DNA of 64,000 bases. Origin: Lentinus brumalis (taxonomy: Eukaryota; Basidiomycota; Agaricomycetes; Polyporales; Polyporaceae). Numbering within the stretch: position 1 is the first letter of the stretch; each line of letters opens with the position of its first letter. Below are positions 58,007 to 64,000 of the stretch, in pieces. Position numbers and translations under genes: made by a program. Where the stretch lies: positions 558,001-622,000 of the forward strand of contig MARA01000014.1 in the NCBI GenBank assembly GCA_001792895.1, read 5' to 3'. The notes under the pieces were generated by a model that had not been told where the DNA came from, did not search any database, and saw only the letters and a program-made list of their open reading frames with translations.

Positions 58007-61000
58007 ATGGCACAAACACCGACCAAAAAATGCCGCACTGCTGCAGCTGCGCGCCGAAAGGCCCGCGCTACCACCCGCAAGAAGTCCAGTGAGCAGTCGA
58101 GCCAGAAGCCCGGCAAGAAGTCCGCCCCGAAGGCCATCAAGATCCATGATAGCGAGTCCGAGTCCGAGTCTGATGGCGACGCTCAGCCGCCGCCTAAGAA
58201 GCGCCGAGTTACAGTGCGCACCGAGGAGGAGGAGGAGGCCGAACATCGGGACGCAGGCGTGGTTGACGAAGACGACAACGGAGAAGGTCACGAGGTTGAA
58301 ACGGACTCGGAGGCCGAGCTAGGTGCGCCCAGCCTGCTCTTTGCGCGGTTGTTAACTGATGTACTGGCAACCAGAGGAGCTACAGAAGGGGTGGACTTCG
58401 TCAGTCTATGTGTTCTATAGTTCCGACGTCACCATCGGGTACGAAGAAGGGCGTCGTTACCATGAATTCAAGTGTATGGGTAAGAGCTGCAAGCTGAAGA
58501 AGCCAATCCGCCGGTTCCTCGACAAGGATGATGCATCGTCGACCGGCAATCTCCGCAAGCATGCGAAGAAGTGTTGGGGCGAGGAAGCCGTCGCACTCGT
58601 GGATCAGGCCGAGCATGCAGAAGAGGTTCGTCGAACTATCGTGAAAGGGATCTTGCGTGATGGCACTATTACCGTGCACTTCGCGCGGAAGAAGGGGCAA
58701 GTTACATACTCGCACCGCCCCCACACGAAGGCTGAGACTAGGTGTGTTAGTCATATACTTAGCGCACTTGACATGTGCTTACCGCGTAACATAACCTATT
58801 GTAGGACCGAGATCGCGCGGTGGTGTTGCGAGGCGCTGCGTCCATGGGCGATTGTATGCGACCGCGGCTTCCAATGCGTCATGAAGACGGGCCGGCCGAA
58901 TCACTACATTCCATCCCCGTCCACGGTTTCGCGCGATGCCAAGGGTCTCTTCGGAGTTGCGCGCAACCGGATCGCCGAGATGCTCCGCGAGTACGAAGGC
59001 AAGCTCAGCTTTGCGACTGATGCTTGGACCTCGCCCAATCACCGCGCTTTTGTGGCAGTCACGGTGCATCTGGAGGTTAAAGGTGAGCTGTTGTGCTTGC
59101 TGCTCGATCTCGTATAAGTTCCGGAGGTACGTACCAAGTCCATGGTCGCTAGGCGCCTAATGAACCCCGTCGGCGCTAGTCGCACAATGGCGTCAACCTC
59201 GCTGCGGCCTTCGCGAAGATCCTGCAGGAGTTTGGAATCAAACACAAGGTTAGTACAGGGACTCTCGAGGGGAATGAAAGCTCACAGGACTTGGCAGATC
59301 TTGAGTATCACCTCCGACAATGCTAGCAACAATGATACAATGACGGAGGAACTCGCCGTGCTCCTCCCGGAGTACCAGGGCATGTTTGGCAGGACGCGCT
59401 GCTTCTTGCACATCCTGAACCTGGTCACGAAGTCGATCTTGAAGCAGTTTGATGTCAAGAAGGTGGACGATCCGGACGCGCTGGTCGACGACGACGTACG
59501 CGAGCTCGCAGAGCTCGCAAAGGAGCTCGAGACAGAGGAGGCGGCCACCACCGCCGACCTTCGAGGAGCTGAGGACTCGCCTGAAAACAACGACGATGAC
59601 GAGTCTTGGGTTGACGAAGTCGATACCCTGTCGGACGAGGAGGCTGCTGAGTTTCAGGAGCTCATACGCCCGATCAAAAAGGTGCTGGTAAAGGTTAGTC
59701 ATGCCGCTTCGTCTCAAGAGACCTCCAGCTTTACTCACCTGCTCGTAGATTCGCAAAATCGCTTTCCAAATTATCAATTCGACCACAAAGCTCTTGCCGG
59801 CGTGGCGGGAGATACTTAAGAAGTTGAAGCTGGCTGATAGGTTACTCCCTCGCGATGTCCGCACACAATGGAACTCGACCCACAATATGTTGGATGTCGC
59901 CGTGAAGTACCGTGAGGCCGTCGAGGACATCTGCTCGAAGGTCGACCTTGGCTTGCGGGCGTACGAGTTGACAGCAAGAGAGTGGACTATCGCCACACAG
60001 CTGCGCGATGTGTTGAAGGTGCGTGCTCATGTGCAAACATGTTTATTTGTCCATGCTTACAACTACACCCACAAACGCACGGTCCCCCACCCGGCGCTCG
60101 TCTCCTTGACGTGTGCGACCTCCTCCCCTGCCTCTACCCTCCACCATCTATTCGTCTCCCGCCGGCTGGCCCGTGCACTCCAACACCAACACGATGCCCC
60201 TCCCCATCGCTGCGCCGGCTGCAGATCTTCAAGGACGGTATGGCGTACTTCTCGTGGGGCAGCCCCAACCTGGCCAGGGTTATTCCGGCCATGGATCTCA
60301 TCGACACGACACTCACGAATCAGATCCGTGACGAGACCCGCTACGACCACGCCATCCGGACATCGCTCACCCGAGGCAAGAAGCTGCTCAACCGATACTA
60401 CAAGCTATCTGATATGTCTGCGACGTATCGTATCGCACTCAGTAAGTCCGTCTTTCTTTCCGTGACGTGGCAACACTAATCTTTGCATTTACCTTCATTG
60501 ACCAGTGCTGCACCCGTCTTACAAAGATCAATACTTCAAGCAGGCCGGCTGGCCCTCATCCTGGATCAAGGACGCTCGGGAGATGCTGCAGGACGAGTAC
60601 GACCGGTGCTATAGGGGCTCGGAGGTTCTTGACGACGCTGAGCCCCAGGCGGGCAACACACAGCCGTCAACGTCTGCGCGCAAGTCGAGCAGTAAGCGCA
60701 AGCGTGATGATTCAATGGCGGATGTTCCCGAGGTACGTCCATCCTTGGATACCATTTGAAACATCATCGCTGACTTTGCGTTGGCAGGGTACCAACATCT
60801 TCGACCACTTCGCCAGCATGGCAGGGAAGATCGATGTCGCTGCCAGCGATGAAATCGCACGCTACCTCGCCAGCAACACCGAGCCCACCGACAACCCGCT
60901 GCAGTGGTGGACGGACCGGCGCAGCAACTTCCCTCGTCTATCACGCATGGCTCTTGATTATCTCTCCATCCCAGGTGCGTGTTTCGTCATGGCTGCATCC

Positions 61001-61279
61001 TCAAAAGACAAGCTAACTCGGTGATCTCTTGCAGGAACTTCTGTTGACGTTGAGCGAGTGTTCAGCCAGGGATGGCGTGCTCTCTCCCATGTCCGTAGTC
61101 GACTCAGCGCACAGACTATGCGTGCTATCCTCTGCGTTGGCACGTGGTCGCGCCTTGAGCTCATACGTCCCTCGGACAGCCTTGCCGTCACCTCAGGTCC
61201 CGAGGTGAACAACGATGACTCAGATTACGAGATGGAGGACGGCTGGGACGCCATCCATGCCGTCTTGAAGGACAAGTAG
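58007..61279 (+). CDS. hAT-family transposase (one apparent in-frame stop)
   Basis: The start MAQTPTKKCRTAAAARRKAR is followed by a basic tail with an NLS-like PPKKRRV and an acidic stretch. A BED-type finger has FKCMGKSCKLKKP, then GNLRKHAKKC. The RNase-H-like core has FATDAWTSPNHRAF (first Asp), ITSDNASNNDTM (second Asp) and RTRCFLHILNLVTKS (C-x2-H). A large acidic insertion follows. The C-terminal dimerisation region is NPLQWWTDRRSNFPRLSRMA, then SIPGTSVDVERVFSQG, containing the catalytic Glu. At least six short introns are visible. Catalytic positions are intact, but a TAA at 59115-59117 interrupts the conserved LDLV-x-VPE/SHNG stretch unless a GTATAA donor just before it is used. Stop at 61277-61279. 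Confidence 0.85.
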
Positions 61280-61424
61280 GGGTTGTAGCAGCGTAATTAC
61301 CCTGTATTCGTCTTGTGTCATCTTGTCTCGGTCTGCGCGACTCCGTACTACTTCGATAACCTGTCATGACCCCCGCCCACCGTGGCCCCATCGTCCGCCC
61401 GCCTCTGCCCGCCGGGTCGCCCCG

Positions 61425-62327
61425 ATGCCGCCCTCGGACCCCGAGTCACGCCGTAAAACCTTTCTTCGACCCGGTATTGACCACGACCGCGAGCACCTCG
61501 ACCTCCATCCTCTGCTTGGTCCTCTCCACGACATGTATATCGACGTCCTCACTAACCTCGACCCTACCTCCATACCATCTCCTGTCCCAGGCGACTATGC
61601 TGTACTCCTGGAGGTCACGGAGGACACCTGGTCAGGCAGCAACGGCCGGTTCTTGCGCATCGTCGCAGCGTGTTTGACGTCTCAAGCTTGTGCTTCCACC
61701 CGCCTCGCACCATACGACCCTCGCACTATCATCGTATCCGCCCCGTCCTTCTCGTCTTTCATGGCATGGATGCAAGCCCTCGATCATGGCAATCTCATTC
61801 CATCCCCCGCCGACCTGAGCCCCAGCGCTCACGATATTCTGCTTCAGTTCGGCAGCATGTGTATCATCCTCGCACGTCATCAACTTCATGACGCCGCAAC
61901 TTCGCCCATTTCAGACCGGTCCAGGTGGCTTGCTGCAATCAGGGGACCGGATCCTCGCCCAGGTGAAGCTACACTGGAGGAGGTTGAGGCGTTGGCACGG
62001 TGGGCATCTCACGGTCATCCGGTACGGTACAGACGCATCGCAGACATGGGGTACAACATACTAACTACTCAACAGCAATGGCACATCATCATGCAAGAAG
62101 AGATGCACCCGGAACGCAGCGCCTTGACGGTGACACAGCGCGGAGCTGACGTGTATCGTCAGTCTCAGCGTTTGTCGGATGGGGTAGCACGCGCAGGGGT
62201 AGTTCTGCACCCGGCGTACTCACGCGCTGTTGGAGGTGGAGAAGTTGAAGAAGGGGCGGCGAGTGATTCTGATGATATGCCTGAGCTTGTCGCATTTGGC
62301 GATTCCGACTCGTCTGAGGACGACTAG
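61425..62327 (+). CDS. Second ORF of the hAT element, unknown function
   Basis: An intronless frame of 300 residues from MPPSDPESRRKTFLRPGIDH; an in-frame ATG at 61323 would add 34 residues. It begins 145 bases after the transposase stop and lies inside the element's right subterminal repeats. Features: a Pro/His-rich N-terminus, a helical middle (FSSFMAWMQALDHGNLIPSP and LQFGSMCIILARHQLHDAAT), and a strongly acidic C-terminus (SDSDDMPELVAFGDSDSSED). No membrane segment or known catalytic motif is visible. I do not recognise a family. It may be a captured host gene or an accessory transposon protein. Confidence 0.6.
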   Translation: MPPSDPESRRKTFLRPGIDHDREHLDLHPLLGPLHDMYIDVLTNLDPTSIPSPVPGDYAVLLEVTEDTWSGSNGRFLRIVAACLTSQACASTRLAPYDPRTIIVSAPSFSSFMAWMQALDHGNLIPSPADLSPSAHDILLQFGSMCIILARHQLHDAATSPISDRSRWLAAIRGPDPRPGEATLEEVEALARWASHGHPVRYRRIADMGYNILTTQQQWHIIMQEEMHPERSALTVTQRGADVYRQSQRLSDGVARAGVVLHPAYSRAVGGGEVEEGAASDSDDMPELVAFGDSDSSEDD

Positions 62328-62399
62328 TTACTTGTGCTGTACTAGCTAATATTGTATGTGGGCGGTCTGATGTATGCATGCATGTATCAACTTATTCAT

Positions 62400-62560
62400 G
62401 TACCCGCCGGGTTCCCTGACCTAGGGTACGTACCCAATGCACACCCATACCTGCATCAATAGTACCCCAACCCGCTGAGACCCTTGGGTGCCCGGGTACG
62501 GGTATAGTCGGGGTACGGGTACGGGTACTCTTGGATATACCCTAGGGTTACCCGTGCTCT
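62400..62560. repeat. TACCCG-rich subterminal repeats at the right end of the hAT element
   Basis: The word TACCCG/CGGGTA and near relatives (GTACCC, GGGTAC) occur many times in 160 bases, in both orientations. This is typical of transposase-binding subterminal arrays. Not seen at the left end. Confidence 0.6.
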
Positions 62561-63730
62561 TGCCTAGCGCCTGCGCTATCAGCGCATCAGCAAAGGAGGT
62601 CCACGTAGCTCGTGAGTTGTCTAGCCTGAGGTAGTGTCTCATCCACATGATGCTGACGGCCTCGTTACGTGCCTCTATGTCTAGTAGTTTGATTCCCCCC
62701 TTCTCAATTGGCAGGGCGAGGGTATCCCTCCCCACTCGAGGGTGCTTATCTCCTTTCCAGACGAAATCCATCATGAGGGAGGTGAGTCTCTTGCAGACTG
62801 AGTCAGGCATGGTCTGTGCTGCGGTAAGGAACTGGGTGTGGCCGCCGATTACCATCCCTGCTATGAGTTTCCTCCCGTAGACTGTGGGGTTTCACTTACC
62901 CCATCGTTGCAGGTGGCTTTCCACTTTAGCGATGGTGGGAGCCCAGATCGCCTCATTGTCGACGCCATTGCCAATCCATGCACCTAAAGATCGCACTGCT
63001 TCACCGTCGCCGAGGATCTGCACATCGCATGGGAGTGACCGACCAAGGACGGACTGCGATCCACATTCGATCAGCTCCTTCCTGAAGCTTGGTGAGCCGA
63101 TTGGGATAACCTCTGTCTTCTCCGCATTGAAGCAAGCTCTTGCAGCGAGGCACCAGCTGTCAAGGATTCCTTTGAGGACTGTGTAGTCATCTCTTTCGCT
63201 CAGGTACGTGGTGGTATTGTCTGCAAACAGCGTCGCGATGAGCCGTTCTGCTGCTCCAGGTACCTTGATGCCTGCCAGAGTCGACGCGCGTAGCGCCGCC
63301 GCAAGAGGCTCGATAGCGAGGTCGAAGAGAAGGCACGACAGCGGGTCCCCCTGTCGTGCCCCTCGGGTAACGGCAACGAAGTCGCTTTGGACTCCGTTGG
63401 CAATGACAGAGCTCTTAGCGTTGGCATAGAGCTTCTGTACCATGTTGATCAGGTTCCCGGGCAGATTGAAGTGTTGGAGGACCTTCCAGAGGTACGCATG
63501 GTTGATTTTGTCGTAGGCTTTCTCCTGGTCCAGCGCGACGATCACACCATTGACTTCCTCTGTTGCAGCATAGTCAATGACCAGTTTTGACAGCTTGATG
63601 TGATCAAAGATCCGCCGTCCCGGCACGAATCCCGCCTGGTCTGGGTGTATCAGGTCAGGTGCAGCTTTAGCCAGCCGGTTCGCTAATGTCTTCATCATTA
63701 GCTTGTAGTCCGCGTTCAGGACTGTTATAG
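62560..63730 (-). pseudogene. LINE reverse transcriptase domain (truncated, catalytic change)
   Basis: Begins at PITVLNADYKLMMKTLANRL. Then come DQAGFVPGRRIFDHI, VIVALDQEKAYDKINH (first catalytic Asp), RGARQGDPLSCLLFDLAIEP, LFADNTTTYLSE, and a thumb region ending HYLRLDNSRATWTSFADALI. The catalytic FADD box reads FADN (63216-63221), removing one metal-binding Asp. A frame break near 62880 (GKW*NPTVYGRKLIAG region) lies between palm and thumb. The upstream endonuclease is missing through 5' truncation. Confidence 0.85.
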
Positions 63731-63747
63731 GGCTTGACTTCTCTCTT
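63731..63747. repeat. Right target-site duplication of the LINE
   Basis: GGCTTGACTTCTCTCTT, an exact copy of 56215-56231. LTR sequence continues to the right. Confidence 0.85.
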
Positions 63748-64000
63748 GCTTGGTATTATCTCTTGCTTATTTTCTTACTCGTTGCTTGCTCCGGTATAAA
63801 CTCCGGTTCTCTTGTCTATCCGAAATTGAAGACCTTCGTGGATCCTCAAGGCGTTGATTAATAGCTTCACCGAAGTCTTCATTCCTTGCACACATCGTTC
63901 CGGACTTCGTAACTCCGTAACTCCGTCCGGACTTCCACCGGACTCCATCCCAGCGCGCACTGTCTTAACACCCGGTCCTCAATGGGGGTGTGCCACCAAC

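Larger units (their letters stand above)
57865..62560 (+). mobile_element. hAT DNA transposon inserted in the LINE (left end not identified)
   Basis: It contains a hAT transposase and a second ORF. LINE coding sequence resumes immediately outside, at about 57860 on the left and 62560 on the right. The right edge is dense in TACCCG/CGGGTA words; the left edge lacks them, so the left terminal repeat was probably lost together with a piece of LINE. No 8 bp duplication was found. Confidence 0.65.
56232..63730 (-). mobile_element. 5'-truncated LINE (RT plus RNase H), interrupted by a hAT element
   Basis: Minus-strand non-LTR retrotransposon. It is bounded by the 17 bp duplication at 56215-56231 and 63731-63747 and ends in a poly(A) tract (T run at 56230-56238). 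Its 5' end falls inside the RT domain at the PITVLNADYK motif, the usual 5' truncation. RT lies at about 62560-63730 and RNase H plus a zinc-binding C-terminus at 56694-57860. The sequence between thumb and RNase H is absent and replaced by the hAT element, so the insertion came with a deletion. The domain order suggests a Tad-like clade. Confidence 0.85.
54425..63970 (+). mobile_element. 5' LTR of an LTR retrotransposon, split by a nested LINE
   Basis: Sequence on both sides of the LINE (up to 56231 and from 63748) reads as one T-rich, non-coding unit with a TATATAA box at 56014-56020. The right end is ...CTTAACA at 63970, and a TGTTAC at 54425 is a candidate left end (TGTTA/TAACA). Without the insertion the LTR would be about 2 kb, long for fungi, so the left end may really be nearer 55900. 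The internal part of the element would lie beyond the window. Confidence 0.4.

Noticed and set aside
63723..63970. A short solo LTR bounded by TGTTA and TAACA
   Set aside because: The left TGTTATAG lies inside the LINE's coding motif PITVLN, and the 17 bp duplication shows the LINE boundary is at 63730. The right part belongs to a larger LTR split by the LINE.

Overview
The window looks like a filamentous basidiomycete, most likely an Agaricomycete (Polyporales-like). Genes are split by many short GT-AG introns. Several families are Agaricomycete-expanded: DUF6533 membrane proteins, DUF6589 proteins, the RecQ-like helicase family and Plavaka transposases. No bacterial-style operons, CRISPR arrays, rRNA or recognisable tRNA genes were seen. 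All family names come from reading translations by eye; no search was run.

Layout. 1-8.6 kb holds two near-identical tocopherol-cyclase-like genes, the first cut by the window edge, separated by about 6 kb without a recognisable gene. 9.3-16.7 kb holds three DUF6533 membrane-protein genes and 24.0-25.7 kb a fourth. 20.2-22.4 kb has a PAR32-like gene with six GRGG-type motifs and less certain neighbours. 26.6-29.0 kb is an APC-family amino-acid/GABA-type permease. 30.1-31.5 kb is a striking gene built from 22 eight-residue NCNK-type repeats. 33.6-39.8 kb is a convergent pair: a RecQ-like helicase with an apparent one-base frameshift, and a DUF6589 protein. 40.6-42.6 kb is a complete twin-histidine ammonium transporter with four GATA motifs upstream.

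From 42.9 kb the window is dominated by repeats and mobile DNA. A 3.5 kb near-perfect palindrome has 1,719 bp arms and a 67 bp spacer. About 3 kb of degenerate tandem repeats follow. Next is a Plavaka element with two divergent genes (transposase and a DUF6532-like protein). Last comes a nested stack: an LTR-retrotransposon LTR interrupted by a 5'-truncated LINE (17 bp target-site duplication), which is itself interrupted by a hAT element carrying an extra, unrecognised ORF.

Functional reading. The PAR32-like protein and the ammonium transporter are 19 kb apart. In yeast, Par32/Amu1 controls Mep ammonium transporters, and the permease also handles nitrogen compounds, so the middle of the window has a nitrogen-uptake flavour. 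The helicase/DUF6589 pair and the palindrome are the best candidates for poorly described systems.
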